Source: Chryseobacterium oleae
GTDB taxonomy: Bacteria > Bacteroidota > Bacteroidia > Flavobacteriales > Weeksellaceae
DNA length: 64,000 nt
NCBI RefSeq assembly: GCF_900115055.1
Contig: NZ_FOVD01000001.1
Coordinates: 1,508,361 to 1,572,360, forward strand
Direction: 5' to 3'
Part shown: one piece after another, positions 17,086-25,795 of the stretch
Layout of the letters: each line of letters opens with the position of its first letter
Numbering within the stretch: position 1 is the first letter of the stretch
Position numbers and translations under genes: made by a program
The notes under the pieces: generated by a model
What the model was told of the DNA's origin: nothing
What the model saw: only the letters and a program-made list of their open reading frames with translations
Databases searched by the model: none

Positions 17086-17133
17086 CGGGGTACATTTTCA
17101 CATATCATTTCCTGCACCCGTCCTCTTTTTTTT
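17030..17133 (+). promoter_or_regulatory. Candidate Thr attenuator: competing hairpins
   Basis: Segment 1 is CGGGG (17030-17034). Segment 2 is TACCCCG (17076-17082). Segment 3 is CGGGGTA (17086-17092). Segment 4 is TGCACCCG (17113-17120), followed by T8 (17126-17133). Segments 2 and 3 form a perfect 7-bp stem with loop TAG. Segment 3 with 4 forms GGGTACA against TGCACCC (one mismatch) before the T tract, a terminator. Segment 1 can pair with 2. Stalling at the Thr codons would favour 2:3 and read-through. The pairings are seen; the mechanism is inferred. Confidence 0.6.
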
Positions 17134-17177
17134 AAAAGAGCCAACATTCGCTTTACCCAACCTCAAATACATAGTAG

Positions 17178-19625
17178 ATGAAAGTCTTAAAATTCGGCGG
17201 TACATCCGTCGCCAATGCCCGAAATATTCTTCTGGCAGAACATATTATCAAAAAAGAATCTTCACAGAACAGGATTATCGTTGTAGTTTCAGCCCTTCAT
17301 GGAGTTACCGATAGTCTTATAAAAGCTGCGGAATATGCTGCTGTTAAAGACGAAAATTACATCCCGATCATCAAAGATCTTGAAGAAAAACATCTTGAAC
17401 TGGTCAAAGAACTGATCCCGGTTTTAGAACAGAGTTCTTGGCTCAGCTTCGTTAAAAAACACTGTAACGATATGGAAGATATCTACAACGGAATCTTTGT
17501 ATTGGGCGAATTCACAGATAAAATCAGGGACAGAATTACTTCATATGGTGAATTTCTGTCTTCAAATATTATGGCAGCCAGGCTTCATTACGGCGGACTG
17601 GACAGTCTTTGGATGAATTCATCTGAACTGATCAGAACAGACAACAACTTCACTCATGCTAAGGTAGATTTTGACTCCACAGACGAAAATCTGAAAAACT
17701 ATATTGCCGGACATCAAAACCAGATCATCGTTGCACCCGGTTTTATAGCTAAAGATCAAAACGGCAACGCTACCACATTAGGACGCGGTGGCTCCGATTA
17801 TACTGCAGCCATCGTTGCAGCGGCTGTTTCTGCTGAGGAACTCCAGATCTGGACTGACGTAAGCGGTATGATGACTGCAGACCCGAGACTGGCATCCAAT
17901 GCCAAACCTATTCCTGAGATTTCCTATCATGAAGCGATGGAATTGTCACATTTTGGGGCTAAGGTTCTTTATCCACCGTCCATACAGCCTGTCATGGTAA
18001 AAAACATCGATCTTAAAATCAAAAATACATTTGATCCGGACGCTTATGGAACTTTGGTTTCCCACAATCTCAATAAGTCTGCAGACGAAAAGCAGCCTGC
18101 AGCAGGTGTTTCGAATATGAGTCATATCGCTCTTCTTACTTTGGAAGGAAGTGGAATGGTAGGAATTCCGGGCATTTCTGCAAAGCTATTCCAATGTCTG
18201 AGTTTTGAAAAAATAAATGTGATTCTCATTACCCAGGGATCTTCGGAACATTCTATTACCATAGCTGTAAATGAGAAAGAAGTATTTCACGCCGAAAATG
18301 TGGTGAATGCAGCTTTTGAAGATGATATACAGCTGCAGAGAATGGCTCCTGTAAAAATAGAAACCGGACTTTCAATTGTTGCTCTGGTTGGAGAAAACAT
18401 GAAGAACAGAAGCGGTCTTAGTGCTAAAATGTTCGGATGTCTCGGAAATAATGGAATCAATATCAGAGCTATTGCCCAGGGATCTTCTGAAAGGAATATC
18501 AGCATTGTTATTTCTGAAAAAGACACCAAAAAGGCCGTCAATATTTTACACGAAGAGTTCTTTGAATCGGAAATTAAACAGGTTCACCTTTATATCTGTG
18601 GAACCGGAAATGTGGGTTCAAAACTCGTACAGCAAATTTATGAACAGAACGGTTATCTGCAGGAAAATCATTTGATCAATTTAAGAATTGCCGGAATTTC
18701 AAACAGCCGGAAGATGTACTTTTCCGATCACGGAATTTCTGAAAACGAATTCAGCAGCTGGAATGATAAAGCGATGGAAGCTTCTATCCATGGATTTGCA
18801 GACGAAATTATTTCACGGAATCTCAGAAACTCAGTATTTATCGATGTGACCGCCAGTTCATCAGTCCCGGAAGTGTATGAAGATTTATTAAAAAGAAGTG
18901 TGAACATTGTAGCCTGCAACAAAATAGCAGCCTCTTCAGATTTTGAACAGTATAAAACATTAAAAAGAACAGCCAGAAATCATAACTGTAATTTTTACTT
19001 TGAAACCAATGTAGGCGCCGGACTTCCCGTGATTGGAACCATTAATGATTTAATGAAAAGCGGTGACAAAATCACATCTATTCAAGCGGTACTTAGTGGA
19101 ACCTTAAATTTTGTTTTCAATAATTATGATGGAAGCAGGACCTTCTCTGAGGTGGTGGCACAAGCGCAAAAAGAAGGTTATACAGAACCGGATCCGCGTC
19201 TGGATCTTACAGGAACAGATGTAGCCCGCAAGATTTTAATTCTGGCCCGAGAAGCCGGATATGCGCTTCAGTTTGATGAAATTGAAAACGAAAGCTTTCT
19301 TCCCGAGGAATGTCTTCAGGGAAGTGTGGAAAACTTTTATCTGAAGCTTACCGAGTATGAAGATCATTTCAAAAGTTTACTGAATGATGCCCAAAAAGAC
19401 GGCAAAATTTTAAAATACACCGCTGATTTTAAAGACGGAAAAGCCAAAGTTGGTCTGCAGCACGCCGCTCCGGACAGCGATTTGTATCATCTTTACGGTA
19501 AGGACAATATCGTCATCTTTAAAACTTTAAGATATTCCGAGCAGCCTCTTGTGGTAAAAGGTGCCGGTGCAGGTGCTGAAGTTACGGCCAGTGGTGTTTT
19601 TGCAGATATTATAAGATCCGTTTAA
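17178..19625 (+). CDS. thrA: Bifunctional aspartokinase / homoserine dehydrogenase I
   Basis: An 815-aa fusion. The N-terminal aspartokinase (KFGGTSVANARNI at 4-16, then TTLGRGGSDYTAA) is followed by two ACT regulatory modules (MVGIPGISAKLF and RSGLSAKMFGCLGNNGINI) and a C-terminal homoserine dehydrogenase (YICGTGNVGSKLVQQI, NKIAASSDFEQY, LSGTLNFVFNNYD). It catalyses the first and third steps from aspartate toward threonine. ACT domains in this fusion normally bind Thr. It leads thrA-thrB-thrC under a Thr-rich leader peptide. Confidence 0.95.
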   Translation: MKVLKFGGTSVANARNILLAEHIIKKESSQNRIIVVVSALHGVTDSLIKAAEYAAVKDENYIPIIKDLEEKHLELVKELIPVLEQSSWLSFVKKHCNDMEDIYNGIFVLGEFTDKIRDRITSYGEFLSSNIMAARLHYGGLDSLWMNSSELIRTDNNFTHAKVDFDSTDENLKNYIAGHQNQIIVAPGFIAKDQNGNATTLGRGGSDYTAAIVAAAVSAEELQIWTDVSGMMTADPRLASNAKPIPEISYHEAMELSHFGAKVLYPPSIQPVMVKNIDLKIKNTFDPDAYGTLVSHNLNKSADEKQPAAGVSNMSHIALLTLEGSGMVGIPGISAKLFQCLSFEKINVILITQGSSEHSITIAVNEKEVFHAENVVNAAFEDDIQLQRMAPVKIETGLSIVALVGENMKNRSGLSAKMFGCLGNNGINIRAIAQGSSERNISIVISEKDTKKAVNILHEEFFESEIKQVHLYICGTGNVGSKLVQQIYEQNGYLQENHLINLRIAGISNSRKMYFSDHGISENEFSSWNDKAMEASIHGFADEIISRNLRNSVFIDVTASSSVPEVYEDLLKRSVNIVACNKIAASSDFEQYKTLKRTARNHNCNFYFETNVGAGLPVIGTINDLMKSGDKITSIQAVLSGTLNFVFNNYDGSRTFSEVVAQAQKEGYTEPDPRLDLTGTDVARKILILAREAGYALQFDEIENESFLPEECLQGSVENFYLKLTEYEDHFKSLLNDAQKDGKILKYTADFKDGKAKVGLQHAAPDSDLYHLYGKDNIVIFKTLRYSEQPLVVKGAGAGAEVTASGVFADIIRSV

Positions 19626-19635
19626 AATAAATCAT

Positions 19636-20577
19636 ATGAAAAAAATAAAAATAAAAGTTCCGGCCACCGTTGCTAATCTGGTTTGCGGATTTGATATCCT
19701 GGGAATGGCCATCCACGAGCCTTACGACGAAATGGAACTGAAATTACTGGACAGCCCGGAGATCATTATCAGGCATGAGGATCATTTCGGGCTTCCGGAA
19801 GAACCTTCTCAAAATGTAGCAGGCGTTGTTCTGCAGAATATCCAGCAACATTTTCAGTTGACGAAAGGTTTTGAAGTAACGATTCGCAAACATATTAAAC
19901 CGGGCAGCGGGCTCGGCTCCAGTGCGGCAAGTGCCGCAGGAGCCGCTTTTGGGGCCAACCTTTTGTTAGGAAATATTCTGTCTGATGAGGAACTGGTTCA
20001 CTTCGCCATGTTTGGGGAAGAGCTGGCTTCCGGAGTTCGTCATGCCGATAATATTGCACCGTGTATTTATGGTGGTATTACATTGGTAAAATCCTCCTCT
20101 CCTATTGATATTATTCCGTTGAGCACTCCCAATTTGTTTGTGGCAGCTGTACATCCTCAGGTTGAAGTGAAAACCTCTGATGCACGACAAATCCTAAAGA
20201 AAAATATTCTCCTGAAAGACGCGGTAGAACAGTGGGGAAATATCGCAGGACTCGTAGCGGGAATTCTAAAAAATGATATTCCATTGATCGGACGCAGTTT
20301 GAATGATGTATTGATAGAGCCAGTCCGCAGCATATTGATCCCAAAATTTGATGAAATTAAAATGAAAAGTTTAGAAGCGGGAGCTCTTGGTGGTGGAATT
20401 TCAGGTTCCGGACCGTCCATTTTTATGCTGGCAGAAACCAAAGAAACGGCAGAAAAAATTGCTCAGCTCATGAAATCAGTCTATGACAAAATTGAGATTG
20501 AGAGTTTTGTATACGTGTCAAAAATAAATCCTGCGGGAATAGAGATCGTTGAAGAAATTAATGATGAAAACCAATAA
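19636..20577 (+). CDS. thrB: Homoserine kinase
   Basis: A 313-aa GHMP kinase that phosphorylates homoserine. VKVPATVANL-like start (KIKVPATVANLVCGFDILGM), the ATP-binding GHMP motif KPGSGLGSSAASAAGAAFGA and the C-terminal GALGGGISGSGPSIFML are all present. It starts 10 bp after thrA and precedes thrC by 10 bp, so the three genes are one operon. Confidence 0.95.
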   Translation: MKKIKIKVPATVANLVCGFDILGMAIHEPYDEMELKLLDSPEIIIRHEDHFGLPEEPSQNVAGVVLQNIQQHFQLTKGFEVTIRKHIKPGSGLGSSAASAAGAAFGANLLLGNILSDEELVHFAMFGEELASGVRHADNIAPCIYGGITLVKSSSPIDIIPLSTPNLFVAAVHPQVEVKTSDARQILKKNILLKDAVEQWGNIAGLVAGILKNDIPLIGRSLNDVLIEPVRSILIPKFDEIKMKSLEAGALGGGISGSGPSIFMLAETKETAEKIAQLMKSVYDKIEIESFVYVSKINPAGIEIVEEINDENQ

Positions 20578-20587
20578 AGCAAAGACA

Positions 20588-21901
20588 ATGAAGTATTATA
20601 ATTTAAAAGACAACCAAGAAACCGTTGATTTTAAAACGGCCACTATAAAAAGCCAGGGCAGTCAGAAAGGATTATTTTTTCCGGAAACGATTCCTCAGTT
20701 TGATCAGGAATTCATCACCAATCTGCAACTCTACTCCGATGAGGAAATTGCGTTTCGATGCATGAAAGATCTTATCGGGGATGAAATTCCCTCAGAAGAA
20801 TTAAAAAAAATTGCCGCTGAAACGGTCAGCTTTGATATTCCATTAAAAAAAATTAATGAGCAGATATCTGTTCTGGAGCTTTTCCATGGCCCTACTTTGG
20901 CCTTTAAAGATGTCGGTGCAAGATTTATGAGCCGTTGCCTTTCCTATTTTCTGAAAGATCAGGATAAAAAAGTAACGGTACTGGTCGCCACTTCCGGTGA
21001 TACAGGAGGAGCTGTTGCTCATGGATTTCATCATGTTGCAGGAATCAATGTGGTTATTCTTTATCCTAAAAACAGGGTAAGTCCGGTTCAGGAAAAACAG
21101 CTTACCGCACTGGGTGGAAATATCTCTGCCCTGGAAGTTGACGGAAATTTTGATGATTGCCAGAACCTTGTGAAGCAGGCTTTCTCAGATAAAAGCATTA
21201 ATTCTGAACTGTTTTTGACATCCGCCAATTCCATTAATATTGCAAGGTGGCTTCCTCAGCAGATTTATTATCTATTAGCCCTAAAACAATGGCAACAGCA
21301 GGAAAATACAAATCCTGTGATTGGTGTTCCTAGCGGAAATTTTGGAAATATTTGCGCTGGACTTCTCGCCTATTTCCGGGGACTTCCTGCCGGACACTTT
21401 ATTGCAGCCTGTAATGAAAATGATGTGGTTCCGGATTATCTGAAATCCAACGAATATCATCCTAAAAAAGCAGTAGCCACTTTGTCTAATGCCATGGATG
21501 TGGGAGATCCAAGCAATTTCACCAGAATCCTTGAACTGTTCGGACATCAGTTTGAAGATCTGAAAAACATGATCTCAGGCTATTCTGTAGATGATGAATC
21601 TACCTTGAAAACCATAACAGAGGTTTATGAAAAGTACGGATATATCCTTGATCCTCACAGCGCTGTTGCCTTTACATCTCTCGAACAGTATCTGAATGAA
21701 AATCCGGGTAAAAAAGGGTTTATTCTGGGAACCGCTCATCCTGTGAAATTCCCTGAGGCAGCGGAAAAAGCAGCGCATATCAGAATTGACATTCCTGAAG
21801 CTCTGAACGATCTGATGAAAAAGGAGAAAAAAACTGTAGAAATACATGCAGATTTTGAAGAATTAAAGCGATTTTTGCTGAATAAAAATCACGAACAATG
21901 A
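20588..21901 (+). CDS. thrC: Threonine synthase
   Basis: A 437-aa PLP enzyme converting phosphohomoserine to threonine. The PLP-lysine motif FHGPTLAFKDVGARFMSR and the phosphate-binding VATSGDTGGAVAHGF are typical. I start at ATG 20588 (MKYYNLKDNQ), 10 bp after the thrB stop; in-frame codons upstream overlap thrB and do not look like the family N-terminus. Its TGA overlaps the ATG of folB (ATGA). Confidence 0.95.
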   Translation: MKYYNLKDNQETVDFKTATIKSQGSQKGLFFPETIPQFDQEFITNLQLYSDEEIAFRCMKDLIGDEIPSEELKKIAAETVSFDIPLKKINEQISVLELFHGPTLAFKDVGARFMSRCLSYFLKDQDKKVTVLVATSGDTGGAVAHGFHHVAGINVVILYPKNRVSPVQEKQLTALGGNISALEVDGNFDDCQNLVKQAFSDKSINSELFLTSANSINIARWLPQQIYYLLALKQWQQQENTNPVIGVPSGNFGNICAGLLAYFRGLPAGHFIAACNENDVVPDYLKSNEYHPKKAVATLSNAMDVGDPSNFTRILELFGHQFEDLKNMISGYSVDDESTLKTITEVYEKYGYILDPHSAVAFTSLEQYLNENPGKKGFILGTAHPVKFPEAAEKAAHIRIDIPEALNDLMKKEKKTVEIHADFEELKRFLLNKNHEQ

Positions 21902-22269
21902 GCAAGATCTTTCTTGAAGATGTAAAAATATATGCGTACCACGGGGTTCTTCCCGAAGAAAACATCATCGGCACCTATTATATTTTAAATGCGGAACTGC
22001 ACACGGATCTTTGGAAGGCCGCTGAAACGGATGACCTGAATGATACGATAAGCTATGCTGATATCAACGGAATCATTCATCAGGAAATGGCTATCAAATC
22101 CAAGTTACTGGAGCATGTGGCGGGAAGAATTACGATGAAGATCCATGAAAGTTTTCCTCAGATTTCTTACATCAAATTGAAAATCACAAAAACTTCCCCA
22201 CCCATGCAGGGCGAAATGAAAGGCGCAAGCATCGAACTGGAAAGAAGTTTCAAACCCGGTGATCAATAA
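21898..22269 (+). CDS. folB: Dihydroneopterin aldolase
   Basis: A 123-aa folate-pathway enzyme: KIFLEDVKIYAYHGVLPEE carries the conserved YAYHGV..EE, and ISYADINGIIHQEM, LEHVAGRI and the IKLKITKTSPPMQG end follow the family. It overlaps thrC by 4 bp, so it is translationally coupled to the threonine operon although it acts in tetrahydrofolate synthesis. Length is standard. Confidence 0.9.
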   Translation: MSKIFLEDVKIYAYHGVLPEENIIGTYYILNAELHTDLWKAAETDDLNDTISYADINGIIHQEMAIKSKLLEHVAGRITMKIHESFPQISYIKLKITKTSPPMQGEMKGASIELERSFKPGDQ

Positions 22270-22299
22270 TTTTTATTTCACTAAAAAAAACATAAAGAA

Positions 22300-23658
22300 T
22301 TGAAATCCATCACATTATTATTCTTATTAAGTTTTGCCATAGTTTTCGGCCAGACTGCAGGTGATACGCCAACGTATAATTTTCCTAAGATCAGATCCAG
22401 CATCACCATGCCGGTCACCATTCCGCTTTCTGAGATCAGTAATATGATCAATGCTTCGGTAAAAGAACTGGTATTCCAGGATGATTCGTTTACGGATAAC
22501 AATAACGATCAATTCAAAGTAAAGGTCTGGAAAACTCGTCCTATCCGTCTGGTAGGCGGAACCAGCCAAAATATACTGATTGAAGTTCCCCTGAAAATCT
22601 GGGCGGAAAAAGGAATCGGTACTTTGGGCGTGTATTCTTACCAGAACACAACTTTTGAAACGGTGATGTCTTTTAACACCACCATCAATTTTAATAATAA
22701 CTGGACGATCTCCACCAATACGCAGCCTAACGGTTTCAGATGGGTCACAAAACCTGTCCTGGATTACGGAAAAATACAGATCCCGATCACTTCGCTGGTT
22801 GAAAAAAGCCTGAAAGAACAGCAGGGAAAATTTGCTAAAACGATTGATCAGCAGATGAATGCCCAGCTTAATTTCCAACAATACGCGGTGATGGCCTGGA
22901 ATGTTTTCTCACAGCCTTTTAATATTTCGGAGGAATATAATACTTGGCTGAAAATAAGTCCGGTGGGGGTTAACATCACGCCATTGAAGTTCTATGGAAA
23001 TGAGATCACCACAAATATCGGAATGGATATTTATTCGGAAACTTTTACCGGAAGTAAGCCGGCTGCTTCACCCAACGTAAGATCAGCTGGTAACTTTACT
23101 CTTGTTCCTGTTTTAGCGGATAAATTTCTCCTGCAAACTACAGCCAATGTTCCTTTTTCAGAAGCAACGAATATTGCGAGAAATATGTTCATGAATAAAG
23201 AATATGACGTGAGGGGTTCAAAAGTAAAAATCAAAGACATCAGGGTTTATGGTTTGGATGGAAGAGTAATCATTGAGGCTGAAACGGAAGGCTATGTGAA
23301 TGGTAAAGCACTAATCTCCGGAATTCCTGTTTATGACGAAACAAAAAAGAAGATTGTACTTTCCAATACGAAATTCAACCTGAGAACCGCCAATATCCTG
23401 CAAAAAACCGCTACGCTGCTCTTTAAAGGAAAGATCGTGAAAATGATCGAAGATGAATATGGAATTCCAACCCAGGATCTGGAACTGGCTTCGAAGAAAA
23501 GTATTGAAGAAGCCTTCAATAAAGAATATTACAAAGGTTTAAAAATGAATGGAAGAGTGTACAATCTAAAACCCGGCAGCATTCTCTTAAATGAATCAGG
23601 AATCACCGCAGTCATTGAAACCAACGCTACTTTAAAACTCATCATCAACGGAATTTAA
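22300..23658 (+). CDS. DUF4403 family exported protein
   Basis: 452 aa, starting at TTG 22300 with a signal peptide (KSITLLFLLSFAIVFGQ). The body has the DUF4403 layout: ITMPVTIPLSEISNMIN near the start, a repeated bactericidal/LBP-like alternation of strands and helices, GKALISGIPVYDETKKKIVL and a C-terminal NATLKLIING. No catalytic motif is seen. It is probably periplasmic or outer-membrane associated. It follows folB by 30 bp and precedes the RDD gene by 24 bp, so it may be co-transcribed with both. Confidence 0.75.
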   Translation: MKSITLLFLLSFAIVFGQTAGDTPTYNFPKIRSSITMPVTIPLSEISNMINASVKELVFQDDSFTDNNNDQFKVKVWKTRPIRLVGGTSQNILIEVPLKIWAEKGIGTLGVYSYQNTTFETVMSFNTTINFNNNWTISTNTQPNGFRWVTKPVLDYGKIQIPITSLVEKSLKEQQGKFAKTIDQQMNAQLNFQQYAVMAWNVFSQPFNISEEYNTWLKISPVGVNITPLKFYGNEITTNIGMDIYSETFTGSKPAASPNVRSAGNFTLVPVLADKFLLQTTANVPFSEATNIARNMFMNKEYDVRGSKVKIKDIRVYGLDGRVIIEAETEGYVNGKALISGIPVYDETKKKIVLSNTKFNLRTANILQKTATLLFKGKIVKMIEDEYGIPTQDLELASKKSIEEAFNKEYYKGLKMNGRVYNLKPGSILLNESGITAVIETNATLKLIINGI

Positions 23659-23682
23659 ATTTATAAAAACTAATAATCAATC

Positions 23683-24162
23683 ATGAGAAAATATTTACAG
23701 ATTATCGACAGAAACCGGGCTTCCAAGGGTGCAAGATTTGCCAATTATATGATTGATCTTATTGCATTTTATATTGTGTTCTTTGTTATTATGCTGGTCA
23801 TTACCCTTATCAACCCTGCTTACGGGCATTGGTTTGCCAATACACATGATCTGCTGCAAAGATTGATAGGGGTTGTTTCCTACGCATTATTCTCTTTCTT
23901 CATTGAAGCTGTAACCGGCGGGAGAAGCCTTGGGAAGCTGATTACCGGCACAAAAGTGATTATGACTGACGGAGAAAAACCATCTGTGGGAGATTATTTT
24001 TTAAGAAATATCATAAGAGGAATTATCTTAATCGATCAGCTTTCATTTTTTGGAGAAAATGGTCTTCATGACAGCTGGAGCCATACCCGGGTCATCAACA
24101 TCAAAAATTATGATGCTGAAAGACAGCTAAAAAGCGATATCAACAGCATTGGAGCGAAATAA
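23683..24162 (+). CDS. RDD family membrane protein
   Basis: A 159-aa inner-membrane protein with the RDD signature: NRASKGARFANYMIDLIAFY (Arg, Asp-Leu in the first helix), a second helix LQRLIGVVSYALFSFFIEAV, TGGRSLGKLITGTKVI, and a third region FLRNIIRGIILIDQLSFF. The exact transport or other role of RDD proteins varies. It ends just before the tRNA-Cys gene. Confidence 0.85.
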   Translation: MRKYLQIIDRNRASKGARFANYMIDLIAFYIVFFVIMLVITLINPAYGHWFANTHDLLQRLIGVVSYALFSFFIEAVTGGRSLGKLITGTKVIMTDGEKPSVGDYFLRNIIRGIILIDQLSFFGENGLHDSWSHTRVINIKNYDAERQLKSDINSIGAK

Positions 24163-24177
24163 ATTATTTAAAAATTT

Positions 24178-24206
24178 TTGTTCATTAAGAATTTTTGCTA
24201 TATTTG
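24178..24206 (+). promoter_or_regulatory. Promoter of tRNA-Cys
   Basis: TTG (24178-24180), 18 nt, TATATTTG (24199-24206), a full Bacteroidetes match 24 bp before the mature tRNA start. Confidence 0.65.
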
Positions 24207-24229
24207 CACACCTCAAAAATGGTAAAAAT

Positions 24230-24300
24230 GGTACTTTGGCCGAGCGGCTAGGCAGTGGTCTGCAACACCATCTACAGCGGTTCGAATCCGCTAGGTACCT
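24230..24300 (+). tRNA. tRNA-Cys(GCA)
   Basis: A 71-nt cloverleaf: acceptor GGTACTT with AGGTACC, D-stem GCC/GGC, anticodon arm GTGGT-CTGCAAC-ACCAT with anticodon GCA, T-arm AGCGG-TTCGAAT-CCGCT, discriminator T. CCA is not encoded. It has its own promoter and a strong terminator. No tRNA-end duplication was seen to its right, so it is not evidently an integration site. Confidence 0.93.
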
Positions 24301-24304
24301 CAAT

Positions 24305-24340
24305 AAAACCTCTAATTAAAATAATTAGAGGTTTTTTGTT
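24305..24340 (+). terminator. Terminator after tRNA-Cys
   Basis: AAAACCTCTAATTA (24305-24318) pairs perfectly with 24322-24335 across AAA, followed by a T-rich tail. Confidence 0.85.
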
Positions 24341-24436
24341 TTTCGTTTTCCCAATTATTTTATATACTTCTCTGTTTTTACAACCTAAACTCCAGAAAAT
24401 TAAATACTGAAACCGGAAAAAATAATGATAATAAAA

Positions 24437-24457
24437 AATCCCTCAAATTGAGGGATT
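24437..24457 (-). terminator. Terminator of peptide precursor 8
   Basis: AATCCCTCAA (24437-24446) pairs with TTGAGGGATT (24448-24457); on the minus strand it is followed by six T. It lies 6 bp after the stop of the peptide gene. Confidence 0.75.
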
Positions 24458-24462
24458 GTATC

Positions 24463-24630
24463 TTATAATATAGGAATGCAATAGCAATTACAAGCTGCGT
24501 CCGGTTCTGGCCCACAAATACCTGTAGCTTCGCAAACATACATATATCCTGGTTTGCAAATACCATCTCTTCCTCCGCCACCTTTAATTGCTTTTAAACT
24601 CTCTCTGGAAATTTTTTTGAAATTTTTCAT
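24463..24630 (-). CDS. GG-leader bacteriocin-like peptide precursor 8 (55 aa)
   Basis: Leader MKNFKKISRESLKAIKGG with Gly-Gly, then core GGRDGICKPGYMYVCEATGI and CGPEPDAACNCYCIPIL. With precursor 9 (32805) it makes a third subfamily: GGG, C-x-(P/V)GY(M/I)Y-x-C, GxC, then (A/D)C-x-C-x-C. The -7 box TATATTTA is at 24653-24660 (minus), 22 nt before the ATG, and a terminator follows. It is separated from the main cluster by about 7.6 kb. Confidence 0.75.
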   Translation of the reverse strand: MKNFKKISRESLKAIKGGGGRDGICKPGYMYVCEATGICGPEPDAACNCYCIPIL

Positions 24631-24767
24631 AGCTTTAATATTAATTAGGAGCTAAATATAGCAATTATTCACCAAACAAAGAGTTATAACGAGAGAGTTT
24701 AATTACTATGGCAATTGATAACACACTATTATTAAAATCATTAAATTTTTTATTTTAATTTTCGTTA

Positions 24768-24775
24768 ATAATTTA
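24768..24775. repeat. Target-site duplication, left copy
   Basis: ATAATTTA directly abuts the left terminal inverted repeat; the same 8 bases abut the right end at 29547-29554. Confidence 0.88.
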
Positions 24776-24800
24776 GGTAACTATATACAATTGTACACAA
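24776..24800. repeat. Left terminal inverted repeat
   Basis: 25 bp, exact reverse complement of 29522-29546. It contains the palindrome TACAATTGTA. Similarity continues imperfectly inward through an A/T stretch and a hairpin AAAGAGAAC...GTTCTCTTT that also ends the gene at 24842. Confidence 0.9.
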
Positions 24801-24841
24801 GATAGAAAATAAAAAGAGAACTTATTTAGTTCTCTTTTTTG

Positions 24842-25102
24842 TTATTTAGCTAATTCCTCAAAATATAAACTTAGCTGTAGGTTATTTTCACCATATTGTT
24901 TATTCCAAACTCTTCCATCAACTGTTCCTAGGCTAACTTTATTTAATGATTCAATATACTTTAAAAAAGTTTCCTTTTCTTCATCTGCAATGAAATCAAC
25001 TATGGATATATAATCTCCAATAGAAGGTGATTCTTCAAGTTGAACTGGATCAATACTTATTCCTAATTCTATTAGTTCATCTGCTAAAAATGTAATTTTC
25101 AT
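24842..25102 (-). CDS. Hypothetical protein, transposon cargo (86 aa)
   Basis: An 86-aa acidic protein starting MKITFLADELIELGISID, no signal or recognised domain. The frame is open further upstream to an ATG at 25237 (131 aa); I prefer 25102 because AAACATG follows a promoter-like A/T stretch, but the longer form is possible. It points outward and ends at the hairpin just inside the left terminal repeat. No function can be assigned. Confidence 0.5.
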   Translation of the reverse strand: MKITFLADELIELGISIDPVQLEESPSIGDYISIVDFIADEEKETFLKYIESLNKVSLGTVDGRVWNKQYGENNLQLSLYFEELAK

Positions 25103-25230
25103 GTTTATCGTTTTGACTAAAATACAAAATAATACGTCAAGTTCTGTCGCTGTTAGGTGCGATTTTTGTTGATAAATAGTTGAGTTAAAATTATGATAGT
25201 TAAAAGCGCTTTCATATTTTTGCAAACTTT

Positions 25231-25262
25231 TTGACATTGAGACACAATAATATATATATTTG
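25231..25262 (+). promoter_or_regulatory. Promoter of the PanA-PanT-like pair
   Basis: TTG (25231-25233), 21 nt, TATATTTG (25255-25262): a full Bacteroidetes promoter match, 35 bp before the GTG start at 25298. Confidence 0.65.
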
Positions 25263-25297
25263 TACTTTAAAACTCTAAAAAATAAAAAATTTTCATC

Positions 25298-25795
25298 GTG
25301 GATAATATTAAGACATTAGGGAAAATAAAAGCTTCTTTACTTGCTGATTTTATTCTTCAAGTTTATGGATATATGTCACATCTTAAATTGCAAAAGTTGG
25401 TTTACTATTGTGACGCATATCATTTAGCTTATTTTGATGAAGAACTAGTTCCTGAAAACTTTGAAGCATGGGTACATGGACCTGTCTGTAGGGAAATTTA
25501 CAATGAACTAAAAGATAAATCTGTTTTATATTCTGATATTTATAAAACTTTTGACGAAAGTATTTATGATCCTAAATCTATACTAAAAGAAAGTTTGACA
25601 ACCGATCAATTAGAAGTTTTAAAAAATGTTCTAGATGAGTTATCAACATGGACTGGTTTAGATTTAGAAAATGCTACACATAAAGAATTTCCATGGATTG
25701 AAGCAAGGTTTGGTTTCTCACCAGCTGAAAAATGTGATGTTTTTATAAATAAGGAAACCATGAAACAGTTTTATAAAGCTGAAATGAATGGCTAA
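25298..25795 (+). CDS. Panacea (DUF4065/SocA-like) antitoxin domain protein
   Basis: 165 aa from a GTG start. The Panacea signature is clear: MSHLKLQKLVYYCDAYHLAY, then PENFEAWVHGPVCREIYNEL, then the helical LTTDQLEVLKNVLDELSTWTG and HKEFPWIEAR. Panacea domains serve as antitoxins for unrelated toxin folds (PanA), usually beside a small toxin gene. The next gene overlaps it by 8 bp. GTG start and overlap are consistent with tuned stoichiometry. Confidence in the domain is high; confidence in antitoxin function comes from family and layout. Confidence 0.82.
   Translation: MDNIKTLGKIKASLLADFILQVYGYMSHLKLQKLVYYCDAYHLAYFDEELVPENFEAWVHGPVCREIYNELKDKSVLYSDIYKTFDESIYDPKSILKESLTTDQLEVLKNVLDELSTWTGLDLENATHKEFPWIEARFGFSPAEKCDVFINKETMKQFYKAEMNG

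Noticed and set aside
24230..24345. tRNA-Cys as attachment site of the adjacent accessory region
   Set aside because: No direct repeat of the tRNA 3' end was found to the right, and the mobile unit has its own inverted ends about 470 bp away.
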